Shown piece by piece: positions 52,895 to 60,776 of a stretch of DNA of 64,000 bases. The notes under the pieces are model-generated. The model did no database searches, had not been told where the DNA came from, and was given only the letters and a program-made list of their open reading frames with translations. The translations under genes were made by a program, and so were the position numbers. Origin of the DNA: Pseudomonas sp. TCU-HL1 (GTDB lineage: Bacteria; Pseudomonadota; Gammaproteobacteria; Pseudomonadales; Pseudomonadaceae). Position 1 is the stretch's first letter. Every line of letters starts with the position of its first letter. The stretch lies in the NCBI RefSeq assembly GCF_001708505.1, contig NZ_CP015992.1, forward strand, positions 2,356,001 through 2,420,000. The letters are read 5' to 3'.

Positions 52895-53824
52895 GTGAAC
52901 AAGCTATCAATTGTGGGTGTCGGTATGGTGGGTGAGGCGGCGGCTCAGATCATCGCCCGGGAAGAGTTCTGTCGTGAGTTGATGTTGATTGATGTGCAGG
53001 GTGAGTTGGCACAGGGCAAGGCGCTGGACGTCTGGCAGGCGGCAGTTGAGTCAGGTTCTGATACCCGGGTTTACGGCGGGTCCAATGCCGAATTGCTGCA
53101 GGATTCTGACCTGGTGGTGATTACGGCGGGTGTGCCCCGCAAGCCTGGTCAGTCGCGCCAGGATGTATTGAGTATCAATCTGCCAATTCTCGATAGCATC
53201 ATGCTGGATATTAATCGTCATGCTCCGGCGGCGACGGTGTTGGTGGTGTCGAACCCGGTCGACGTGCTGACCTATCGGGCTTGGTGTCTCAGTGGGCTGG
53301 GACGCGACAGGGTGTTCGGGCAGGCGGGGGTGCTGGATACAGCGCGCATGAAGTGTTTCATTGCCGAGGAGACAGGGTTTTCTGCTCGGGATATCACGGC
53401 GCTGGTGCTGGGAGGGCATGGCGATAGCATGGTGCCGCTGATGCGATACTGTGCGGTCGGTTCGGTGCCGCTGTCTCACTTCCTGTCCAGTCAGCAGATA
53501 GAGCGGATTGTGGAGCGCACACGTCAGGGTGGCGGCGAGATTCTGGGTTTGAAGAAGCTGGGGAGCGCCTGCGATGCGCCGGGCGTGGCAATTGCACAGA
53601 TGGTGGATGCTATCGCCAATGGGCGAAACCGCATTTTGCCGGCGGTCGCGATTCTCGAGGGCGAGTACGGGCGAACAGGTATTGCCATGGGTGTCCCCTG
53701 TGTGCTGGCAGAGGAGGGGGTTGTGCGGGTGATCGAGTTGTCTCTGGATGCGCAGGAGCAGGCGATGTTCGACCGCTCTGCAGATCAGGTGGTGCGTGAT
53801 ATTGCTGAAATGAATGCTTTGTGA
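52895..53824 (+). CDS. mdh: NAD-dependent malate dehydrogenase (LDH-like type)
   Basis: A 309-residue L-malate dehydrogenase of the LDH-like class. GTG 52895 is chosen because GGGGAGG lies upstream and the protein then starts MNKLSIVGVGMVGEAAAQII. NAD preference is indicated by D33 in LMLIDV. Catalytic residues: R82, R88, D148, R151 and H175 (LGGHGDSMVPL). R82 in PRKPGQSRQD specifies malate/oxaloacetate. Pseudomonads commonly rely on the quinone-linked Mqo, so this soluble MDH is notable. Third-position GC seems lower than in neighbours, and repeat debris lies on both sides. Confidence 0.92.
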   Translation: MNKLSIVGVGMVGEAAAQIIAREEFCRELMLIDVQGELAQGKALDVWQAAVESGSDTRVYGGSNAELLQDSDLVVITAGVPRKPGQSRQDVLSINLPILDSIMLDINRHAPAATVLVVSNPVDVLTYRAWCLSGLGRDRVFGQAGVLDTARMKCFIAEETGFSARDITALVLGGHGDSMVPLMRYCAVGSVPLSHFLSSQQIERIVERTRQGGGEILGLKKLGSACDAPGVAIAQMVDAIANGRNRILPAVAILEGEYGRTGIAMGVPCVLAEEGVVRVIELSLDAQEQAMFDRSADQVVRDIAEMNAL

Positions 53825-53830
53825 GCGGGC

Positions 53831-53884
53831 CGAAAAGGGGACAGATTTATTTTCTCTACTCTAAACGTCCGCTTCTGGCCGATT
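53831..53884. repeat. Dispersed repeat, copy E, left part (split by IS)
   Basis: AAAAGGGGACAGATTTATTT starts at 53833, followed by CGTCCGCTTCTGGCCGATT (53866-53884), which corresponds to the first half of copies A and B. The IS1182-type element begins directly after it; the second half resumes at 55483. Confidence 0.6.
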
Positions 53885-55482
53885 CTGTTGAAAAGGGCGG
53901 TTCTGCGGCAGCCAGTCGGCCAGGTGCTCCAGCTTTCGAAGTGGCTGCAAGCCACTCCAAGTTGCCTTTCGGCCTTTCACTGAGCCTCCAGGCTCAGGTT
54001 TGCGGGTTAATTTGAGGGTTTCTGCTCGCCGCAGACGGACCTATCCCGTGGCCGGTGGTCCTTGGGGCAAGAGCTTGGCCATGCGTCGCAGGTTCTGCAC
54101 CGTCGCCGCCAAGGTGAGTTCGTCAGTGGCGCCGGTCAGGCCACGCAGGCGCAAACGGTCGACTCTCATGATCCGTTTGAGGTGAGCGAAGAGCATCTCC
54201 ACCTTCTTGCGCTCGCAGCGGGAACGGAGGTACTCCGGCGTCTTGGCGATGCGTCGCGCCACGTCGCGGGCAGCTTCATGGATGCTGCGCACGATCTTGC
54301 GGATCGGCGTATTGGGACAGCACTTCGCTTTCAGTGGGCAGGTGGCGCAGTCGGCTCGGCTGGAGCGGTAGATGATGGTGTTGGCCTTGGTCACCCGTGT
54401 TCTCTGTTGGGTGAAGGCGCGCCATTCACTGCGTAGCGGTTTGCCGGTTGGGCAGCGGTATTCATTGGCCTCCTGATTCCAGTGAAAGTTGTTGCTGGAG
54501 AGGCTGTCGTCCTTGCGCTCGGTCTTGTCCCACACCGGCACATGCGGCGCGATGTCCTTCTCTTCGACCATCCAGGCCAGCATTGGGGCAGTGCCGTAGG
54601 CGGCATCGCCGATCAGGCGTTCTGGTGTGAGGTCGAACTGCACTTCGACGCGCTCCACCATCGTTTTGGTCGACTCGACCTCGGCGGTCCGATGCGCCGG
54701 CGTGGCTTCCACATCCAGGATCACGCCGTGCTCAGTGTCGATCAGGTAGTTGGTGGCGTAGGCAAAGTAGGCCGGGCCACCTGGCGCGGCGGTCCACCGC
54801 GCCTGCGGATCGATGAGCGAAATCTTCTTGGGCAGGGCTTCGGCCAGCGCTTCCTCATCGAGGGCTTCGAGGTACTTGCGCACAGCGCGGGTGCTGAGCG
54901 CCGGATCGCGCCAGTCGACCTCATCTCCCGCTACGCCACGTTGCCGGCTGGCATCCGCCTTGATGATGCTGGCGTCGACGGCGAAGCCTGCACCCTTGAC
55001 CAGGCCGGCCGCCATGCAGCGCCGCAGCACCTCATTGAACAACCAGCGGAACAGGCCGCTGTCACGGAAGCGGCCGTGGCGATTCTTCGAGAAGGTCGAG
55101 TGATTGGGCACTTCATCCTCCAGGCCCAGCCGGCAGAACCAGCGATAGGCCAGATTCAGGTGCACCGCTTCGCACAATCGCCGCTCGGAGCGGATGCCGT
55201 AGCAGTAGCCGACGACCAGCATGCGCACCATCAACTCAGGATCAATCGACGGTCGCCCGATGGGGCTGTAGAAGTCGGCCAGGTGGGCGCGCAGATCGCT
55301 GAGGTCCACGCACTGGTCGATGCAGCGCAGGAGGTGATGGGGCGGGACGTGCTCTTCCAGGTCGAACGAGTAGAACAGGCACTGCTGTCCTCCCGGTAAC
55401 CGCCCCATCATGCTGCCTACCCCATGCTCGCTGAACGCGTGATTTTGCCGGTGGTATGGGGTAGCAGCTACTTTTTCAACAG
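53885..55482 (-). mobile_element. IS1182-family insertion sequence, about 1.6 kb
   Basis: One transposase gene fills most of the element. The ends CTGTTGAAAA (53885-53894) and TTTTCAACAG (55473-55482) are perfect inverted repeats. The inverted match continues outside (GATT/AATC, then GGCCG/CGACC and CGTCCGC/GCGGACG out to 53866 and 55501), because the element sits in the centre of a palindromic repeat or because the IR is longer than drawn. No direct target duplication is evident. Confidence 0.8.
54041..55411 (-). CDS. IS1182-family transposase
   Basis: A 456-residue transposase from the ATG at 55411 (or 55408), with GGGTAGGC upstream. The N-terminal DUF772 part (LRAHLADFYSPIGRPSIDPE; MVRMLVVGYCYGIRSERRLC; FCRLGLEDEVPNHSTFSKNR) and the DDE domain (GFAVDASIIKADAS; ERLIGDAAYGTAPM; a late VEMLFAHLKRIMRVDRLRLR with the Glu) are complete. 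A zinc-like CATCPLKAKCCP is typical. The frame looks intact, so the element may still be active. An upstream extension to 55510 crosses the terminal repeat and is not used. Confidence 0.92.
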   Translation of the reverse strand: MMGRLPGGQQCLFYSFDLEEHVPPHHLLRCIDQCVDLSDLRAHLADFYSPIGRPSIDPELMVRMLVVGYCYGIRSERRLCEAVHLNLAYRWFCRLGLEDEVPNHSTFSKNRHGRFRDSGLFRWLFNEVLRRCMAAGLVKGAGFAVDASIIKADASRQRGVAGDEVDWRDPALSTRAVRKYLEALDEEALAEALPKKISLIDPQARWTAAPGGPAYFAYATNYLIDTEHGVILDVEATPAHRTAEVESTKTMVERVEVQFDLTPERLIGDAAYGTAPMLAWMVEEKDIAPHVPVWDKTERKDDSLSSNNFHWNQEANEYRCPTGKPLRSEWRAFTQQRTRVTKANTIIYRSSRADCATCPLKAKCCPNTPIRKIVRSIHEAARDVARRIAKTPEYLRSRCERKKVEMLFAHLKRIMRVDRLRLRGLTGATDELTLAATVQNLRRMAKLLPQGPPATG

Positions 55483-55501
55483 AATCGACCCACTGCGGAC
55501 G
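55483..55501. repeat. Dispersed repeat, copy E, right part
   Basis: AATCGACCCACTGCGGACG follows the IS end. With 53866-53884 it makes a near-palindrome (CGTCCGC...GCGGACG), so the IS split a pre-existing repeat. Confidence 0.6.
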
Positions 55502-55638
55502 CTCAAGCAATAGGATACGGACTTACTTTTTTCACTTTTCCTCCATGTCGGGCTAGTTGTCGCCTCATTCATAAGGGCGGCAATAAGCTAGTACGGGGCA
55601 CGCTCACTGCCAAACTTCATGCTAACTAAAGGAAGGCA

Positions 55639-56418
55639 TCACACTGTGGGAACCGTTCCACCATCGATGACGTATTCAGTACCAGTAATGGAACTTGCAA
55701 GCGGCGAGACGAGGAATGCGATGAGATCGGCTACTTCCCTTGGTTTAGCGGGGCGTCCGATCGGGATGCCTCCCAGTGAGCCCATTACGATTTGGCGGCC
55801 ACCCTCATAATCGGTGCCGTTCTGCCTCGCAATCTCCTCTACAAAGGCGACTGATGCCTCCGTCTCCACCCATCCCGGTGAAACCCTGACCACGCGCACG
55901 CCCTTGGGGCTGACCTCTTTGGAAAGGCCCTTGCTGTAGTTGGAGAGCGCGGCCTTGGCGGCGGCATACGCAAGCGTGGATTCAGGCAGCGGTAGCTGGC
56001 GCTGGATAGAGGTGACATGGATGATGACGCCCGAGCCTTGCTTGAGCAGCATGGGCAACAGCGCTCGGTCGAGGCGAACGACCGAGAACAGGTTCAGGTC
56101 CAGAGCCCGTTGCCATTCCTGGTCGTCGAGCACCACATAGCCACCGGCTGGAGCCGATGAGCCGCCGGCGACATGAACGATGATATCGAGCCCGCCGAGA
56201 CGATCATGGACAGCATCGACAACGCTGGCACAACCCTCGGTGGTGGTGATATCTGCCGAGACGAAGAGATCCTCGGGCAGGTGCTCGGGACGCGAGCGCG
56301 CAGCTGTCAGGACTTTTGCGCCAGCCTCGCGAAGTCGGGAGACGACGGCTTCTCCAATGCCTTTGGTTCCGCCGGTGACCAGCGCCCGGAGAGCTTCGAG
56401 TTCCAGTGCGATGCTCAT
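55639..56418 (-). CDS. Short-chain dehydrogenase/reductase
   Basis: A 259-residue classical SDR: cofactor motif TGGTKGIG (15-22), NAG-like HVAGGSS, catalytic S137, Y151 and K155 in YAAAK, and VSPGWVETE after it. A missing basic residue after the second strand makes NAD versus NADP hard to call; R41/R43 in AARSRPE suggest NADPH. It overlaps the upstream NTF2-like gene by one base. A divergent HxlR regulator probably controls both. Confidence 0.93.
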   Translation of the reverse strand: MSIALELEALRALVTGGTKGIGEAVVSRLREAGAKVLTAARSRPEHLPEDLFVSADITTTEGCASVVDAVHDRLGGLDIIVHVAGGSSAPAGGYVVLDDQEWQRALDLNLFSVVRLDRALLPMLLKQGSGVIIHVTSIQRQLPLPESTLAYAAAKAALSNYSKGLSKEVSPKGVRVVRVSPGWVETEASVAFVEEIARQNGTDYEGGRQIVMGSLGGIPIGRPAKPREVADLIAFLVSPLASSITGTEYVIDGGTVPTV

Positions 56419-56744
56419 CAGCGAATCTCCAGGGATGCGATCTTGTCGTCGACGAGTACAACGGTGTAAGTGAGCTCGACAGGGCTGCCAGGGAAGTTCC
56501 CCGTAAGCCGAGCGAGCAGGGTCACGGTCTGTCCTTCCTGCGAGCTGCTCAATGGTTCGATGCTGTATTGATACTTGGCCTGCGAGGCTTGCTTCCAGGA
56601 CTTGATGGCCTCCAACCCGTTGTACGTCTGGCCTTCGTCGCGCACGGTGGCATCCCTGGTGAAGCAGCGCTCTAACACCTCTGTGTCGATAATCTTTTCG
56701 GCCGCAAGGTAGCTGGCGAGCGGTTCAGGCAATTCGATTTTCAT
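56418..56744 (-). CDS. NTF2/SnoaL-like small protein
   Basis: A 108-residue protein from the ATG at 56744 (GAGGTGAC upstream); the open frame to 56960 overlaps the HxlR gene and is not used. It begins MKIELPEPLASYLAAEKIID and has CFTRDATVRDEGQTYNGLEA, the NTF2-like pocket signature with Asp/His positions variable. It likely binds or isomerises a small molecule in the same pathway as the SDR. Confidence 0.85.
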   Translation of the reverse strand: MKIELPEPLASYLAAEKIIDTEVLERCFTRDATVRDEGQTYNGLEAIKSWKQASQAKYQYSIEPLSSSQEGQTVTLLARLTGNFPGSPVELTYTVVLVDDKIASLEIR

Positions 56745-56843
56745 GGCGATGTCACCTCGCTGATGCAAGGATTTCTTCATCCACATGCTCGCTATCGGCC
56801 ATACCCGATGGCAAGAACCCACGAAAAAGTAAGCTAGGGAAAT

Positions 56844-57185
56844 ATGAGAAAAATCTATACGCCCTCTACTGCGGCTAGCGAAGTGGAAGCAGTGTTCAAG
56901 CAACTCGAAGGACGTTGGAAGCTGATGATCCTGTTCCACCTCTTCGGTGGCCAGGTGCAACGCTTTTCCGAGCTGGAAAAGCTAATCCCCGAGATTTCCC
57001 AGAAAATGCTCGCCCAGCAGTTACGCCAGTTGGAAGCGGATGGCATCGTGCATCGCACCGCTTATCCGCAAGTACCACCTAAGGTGGAGTACCGCATGAC
57101 GGAGTGGGGTCAGGCGCTTTGTCCGGCACTGGACGCACTGTTGCAATGGGCGGAACTTCGGGAGACGCTCAAGCCAGTAGGTTGA
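56844..57185 (+). CDS. HxlR-family transcriptional regulator
   Basis: A 113-residue winged-helix regulator of the HxlR/MarR-like family: LEGRWKLMILFHLFGGQVQR, FSELEKLIPEISQKMLAQQL and LEADGIVHRTAYPQVPPKVE. It lacks the N-terminal Cys often used for redox sensing, although a Cys is present in ALCPALDALL. It is divergent from the NTF2-SDR pair with 99 bp between, the standard layout for a local repressor. Confidence 0.92.
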   Translation: MRKIYTPSTAASEVEAVFKQLEGRWKLMILFHLFGGQVQRFSELEKLIPEISQKMLAQQLRQLEADGIVHRTAYPQVPPKVEYRMTEWGQALCPALDALLQWAELRETLKPVG

Positions 57186-57340
57186 ACCTCCCAAGGTTCG
57201 CAGCCCCACCTGAGCGGTCGCTGGCAAACGGCAGTTACCGGCCCAATTGCCGCCTCTTGGCAACGGCAACGTTCGGTCAGGAGCGGGCATTCTGTGATGA
57301 AAGATTTCGAATCGAATGCCTCATATAGCCCCGGAAGAAA

Positions 57341-58237
57341 TCACGGTCCGTGCATTCGCAATGCATCGACTACGAGCGCAAACGCTGGGGATGGCTGTCG
57401 ACGACTGGGATAGTAGAGATGGTAGCCTGAGAAAGGCGGGCACCATTCTTCCAGCACTCGGATCAAATTCCCTTCTTCTATGTGGGGGGCGAATTCTTCT
57501 TCCGGGAGGAACGCGACGCCCAGCCCGTCGAGTGCCGCGAGCACGATGTGCGGAGAGGTGTTGAAGGTCACTTGACCATCGACCCGTACATTCACCTGAC
57601 GACCGCGGCGCTCGAACTCCCAGACGTAGAGACCGCCGTGCGTGGGAAAACGGATATTGATGCAACGATGCTTCGTCAGATCCTCCGGGAGCTTCGGTAC
57701 GGGATGGTTCTGGAAGTAGACGGGTGATGCGACAGCGGCCATCCGGAGCTTTGGGCTGATGGGCATCGCGATCATGTCCTTGTCGATGCTTTCGCCCAGG
57801 CGAACCCCGGCATCGAAGCGATCAGCGACGATATCCCGAAACCCGTAGCTGACGTCGAATTCGATCTGGATGTCCGGATAGCTATGCATCAACGGCATCA
57901 GCTTGGGCTGCAGTATGGTTCGCAGTACGTGATCGCCACTGGTGATGCGGACCAAGCCGGCAGGTTTGTCCCGCAACGCAGTGAGCGCATCCAGTTCCGC
58001 CTCAATCTCGTCGAAGCGGTTACCGATGGCCTGGAGCAACCGCTCACCGGCCGGGGTGGGCGATACGCTGCGCGTGGTGCGGGTCAGCAGCCGTATTTCC
58101 AACCGCTCTTCCAGAGCTTTGATGGCTTGGCTGAGCGCTGACTGAGTAACCCCCAGCACAGCGCCCGCGCGGGTAAAGCTCCCTTCACGGGCCACCGTGA
58201 CGAAGGCCAGCAGATCGTTGAGGTTGCGTCGTGCCAT
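57341..58237 (-). CDS. LysR-family regulator of the hydrolase/AKR cluster
   Basis: A 298-residue LysR: HTH TRAGAVLGVTQSALSQAIKA with LEERLEIRLLTRTTRSVSPT, then the effector domain to SGYHLYYPSRRQPSPAFALV. It is divergent from the hydrolase gene, with a 15-bp dyad between. It is clearly related to the LysR at 62830, which shares the SVSPT, KPAG and SGYHLYYPSRRQ segments. Confidence 0.93.
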   Translation of the reverse strand: MARRNLNDLLAFVTVAREGSFTRAGAVLGVTQSALSQAIKALEERLEIRLLTRTTRSVSPTPAGERLLQAIGNRFDEIEAELDALTALRDKPAGLVRITSGDHVLRTILQPKLMPLMHSYPDIQIEFDVSYGFRDIVADRFDAGVRLGESIDKDMIAMPISPKLRMAAVASPVYFQNHPVPKLPEDLTKHRCINIRFPTHGGLYVWEFERRGRQVNVRVDGQVTFNTSPHIVLAALDGLGVAFLPEEEFAPHIEEGNLIRVLEEWCPPFSGYHLYYPSRRQPSPAFALVVDALRMHGP

Positions 58238-58262
58238 GGAACTAGTCTGGCATACCTGATTG

Positions 58263-58277
58263 ATTAGTGAGGCTAAT
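58263..58277. promoter_or_regulatory. LysR-type operator (ATTAG-N5-CTAAT)
   Basis: ATTAG-TGAGG-CTAAT is a perfect dyad of the classic T-N11-A form, 26 bp upstream of the LysR start and 115 bp before the hydrolase. This is the expected site for autoregulation and control of the divergent operon. Confidence 0.65.
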
Positions 58278-58391
58278 AGGGCCTACAAGCATTCATCATC
58301 TTATCAGGGATATGGCCTGCGGCGACAATGATCCGGCCTCCCGCTTCCGACCCCAGAAGGGCGGCTTCCATTCCTACAGTGGAGAACCCTT

Positions 58392-59426
58392 ATGAAGAAG
58401 ATCCTGGCGCTCATGGCGCTGTTGATCAGTCCCTTGGTTGCAGCAGGAGCAGACATGTCCCACGGCGCGAACAACTTCTACACGAGCAACCAGGTGACTA
58501 TGCAGAAGGTCACCTTCAAGAACCAATACCAGATGACTGTGGCGGGCAACCTGCTCGTCCCGAAGAACCTGGACCGCAACGTCCAGCACGCCGCCATTGT
58601 CGTCGGGCACCCGATGGGGGCGGTGAAGGAACAAAGCGCGAACCTTTACGCGACGAAGATGGCCGAGCAGGGTTTCGTCACTCTCTCCATCGACCTGTCA
58701 TTCTGGGGCGAGAGCGAGGGTCAACCCCGGAATGCGGTTTCGCCAGACATCTACACGGAAGATTTCAGCGCGGCCGTCGATTTCCTGCGTAGCCAACCGT
58801 TCGTGGACAAGGAGCGTGTCGGCGCCATAGGCATCTGCGGCAGCGGCAGCTTCGTCATCAGCGCGGCCAAGATCGACCCCCGTATCCGAGCCATCGCCAC
58901 GGTCAGCATGTATGACATGGGCGCGGCCAACCGGAACGGCCTGCGACATGCCGTCTCCGTGGAGGACCGTAAGGCGGCCATCGCCGCAGCCGTGGCTCAG
59001 CGCGATGCGGAGTTCGCCGGCGGCGCCATCTCCTATACCAGCGGAACGGTGCATCAGTTGGACGAGGACACGCACCCAATTCAACGCGAGTTCTACGACT
59101 TCTACCGCACGCCGCGTGGTGAGTTCACGCCGGCCAGCTCGTCGCCGCAACTGACCACGCATCCCACGCTCACCAGTAACGTGAAGTTCATGAACTTCTA
59201 CCCGTTATCGGATATCGAGACGATCTCGCCGCGGCCGATGCTGTTCATCACGGGCGAGACCGCGCACTCCCGGGAGTTCAGCGAGGAAGCCTACCGGCTG
59301 GCGGGGCAGCCAAAGGAGCTGCTCGTGGTACCGGGTGCCGGGCACGTGGACCTCTACGACCGTGTCGGCCTCATTCCCTTCGACAAGCTGACGGCCTTCT
59401 TCAAGCAGAACCTTGGCGCGAACTGA
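58392..59426 (+). CDS. Exported alpha/beta hydrolase with Cys nucleophile
   Basis: A 344-residue protein with a signal peptide (MKKILALMALLISPLVAAGA). The hydrolase core is dienelactone-hydrolase-like: VVGHPMGAVKEQSANLYATK, the elbow AIGICGSGSFVIS with C149 where Ser is usual, an acidic region FITGETAHSREF and the catalytic His in VPGAGHVDLYDRV. Export plus Cys nucleophile resembles periplasmic YcjY/DLH-like proteins of unknown substrate. It begins the LysR-controlled cluster; the aldo/keto reductase follows after 59 bp. Confidence 0.85.
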   Translation: MKKILALMALLISPLVAAGADMSHGANNFYTSNQVTMQKVTFKNQYQMTVAGNLLVPKNLDRNVQHAAIVVGHPMGAVKEQSANLYATKMAEQGFVTLSIDLSFWGESEGQPRNAVSPDIYTEDFSAAVDFLRSQPFVDKERVGAIGICGSGSFVISAAKIDPRIRAIATVSMYDMGAANRNGLRHAVSVEDRKAAIAAAVAQRDAEFAGGAISYTSGTVHQLDEDTHPIQREFYDFYRTPRGEFTPASSSPQLTTHPTLTSNVKFMNFYPLSDIETISPRPMLFITGETAHSREFSEEAYRLAGQPKELLVVPGAGHVDLYDRVGLIPFDKLTAFFKQNLGAN

Positions 59427-59485
59427 GTGCGCTCACCAACCGATTGCGACAAACAACTGCCCCCTGCCTTCCGGAGAATTCGAAC

Positions 59486-60664
59486 ATGGACATGCAACAC
59501 ATCGACGGCGGCAAGGCCGCAGAAGACGAATTGGTACCGACCCTTGAGCGACGCCAGTTCCTGAAGGCGGCGGGCATGGCCGCTGCAGGTGCGGCGCTGC
59601 CCCTGGGTACCGTGTCATTGGCCCTGCCGGGTGCCGCCCAAGCAGTCTCAGGTGGTGCTCGCCAGCCCTACACCATGAAGACACGAAAGCTGGGTGGTTT
59701 GGAGGTGTCGGAGCTCGGCTTCGGTTGCATGAGCATCAGCGGCAACTACGGTCCGCCCGCAGACAAGGCCCAGGGTATCCGCGTGATTCGCGATGCCTAC
59801 GAGCAGGGCATCACGTTCTTCGACACGGCCGAGGTCTACGGCCCCTACACGAATGAGGAGCTCGTTGGCGAGGCACTGGCGCCGGTACGGGACAAGGTCG
59901 CCATCGCCACCAAGTTCGGCTTCGCGATCGACGGCACAATCGGGCTGGATAGTCGCCCGGAGCGCATCCGCCGGGTGGTCGAGGAGTCGCTCAAGCGTCT
60001 CAAGACGGACCGCATCGATCTCTACTACCAGCATCGAGTCGATCTGACCGTGCCGATCGAGGACGTGGCAGGAACGATCAAGGATCTGATTCGGGAAGGA
60101 AAGGTTCTGCACTTCGGCCTGTCGGAGGCGAGTGCGCGCACCATTCGCCGTGCGCACGCGGTTCAACCGGTCGCAGCCATCCAGACCGAGTACTCGTTGA
60201 TGGAAAGGAGCCCGGAGCACAACGGTATCCTGCGGACGTGTGAGGAGCTGGGGATTGGCTTTGTTCCCTGGGGACCGCTGGGACAAGGCTTCCTGACCGG
60301 GAAACTGCCCCTGAACGCACAGTCCACCTTCGATCCGAAGGCCGACCTGCGTGCGGACTTCCCCCGCTTCAGCGCCGAGGTCATGCAGGCCAACCAGCCG
60401 ATCCTCGCGTTTCTGTATACGTTTGGCGAAAAGAAAGGGGCAACGCCCGCTCAGATCGCCCTGGCCTGGCTGATGGCGCAGAAGCCATGGATCGTTCCCA
60501 TCCCCGGCACGACCAAGCTGGACCACTCCCGCGAGAATCTGAACGCCATCCACGTTCACCTCACGCCTGAAGACCTTCGCGAGATCGAGACGGCTTTCTC
60601 TCGGCTCGAAGTCCATGGCGGCCGGATGAACGCGACGCAGATGTCGCAAATCGGCAAGGACTGA
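59486..60664 (+). CDS. Aldo/keto reductase with Tat-like signal
   Basis: A 392-residue AKR from the ATG at 59486 (CCGGAGA upstream). The N terminus carries a twin-arginine-like signal ERRQFLKAAGMAAAGAALPL (21-40) ending in AQA, so the enzyme is probably exported folded with its cofactor. The catalytic tetrad is D113, Y118, K143 and H183 (FFDTAEVYGP; ATKFGF; YYQHRVD). The NADP site is in WLMAQKPWIVPIPGTTKLDH. It could reduce carbonyls in the periplasm. The upstream hydrolase is also exported. Confidence 0.88.
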   Translation: MDMQHIDGGKAAEDELVPTLERRQFLKAAGMAAAGAALPLGTVSLALPGAAQAVSGGARQPYTMKTRKLGGLEVSELGFGCMSISGNYGPPADKAQGIRVIRDAYEQGITFFDTAEVYGPYTNEELVGEALAPVRDKVAIATKFGFAIDGTIGLDSRPERIRRVVEESLKRLKTDRIDLYYQHRVDLTVPIEDVAGTIKDLIREGKVLHFGLSEASARTIRRAHAVQPVAAIQTEYSLMERSPEHNGILRTCEELGIGFVPWGPLGQGFLTGKLPLNAQSTFDPKADLRADFPRFSAEVMQANQPILAFLYTFGEKKGATPAQIALAWLMAQKPWIVPIPGTTKLDHSRENLNAIHVHLTPEDLREIETAFSRLEVHGGRMNATQMSQIGKD

Positions 60665-60711
60665 GATCGACCGGAACCGATGTGATCCTCCGTTGGAACC
60701 AGCGCCCAACG

Positions 60712-60746
60712 GCCGTGCTCGTTCCATCGAGCGAGCACGGCGTTTT
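60712..60746 (+). terminator. Hairpin terminator between AKR and MFS genes
   Basis: GCCGTGCTCG (60712-60721) / CGAGCACGGC (60732-60741) with a 10-base loop and GTTTT after it. It may reduce, but perhaps not abolish, reading into the MFS gene 30 bp downstream. Confidence 0.75.
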
Positions 60747-60776
60747 CCATAGGCCTCAGGGCATACGAGGAACTTC

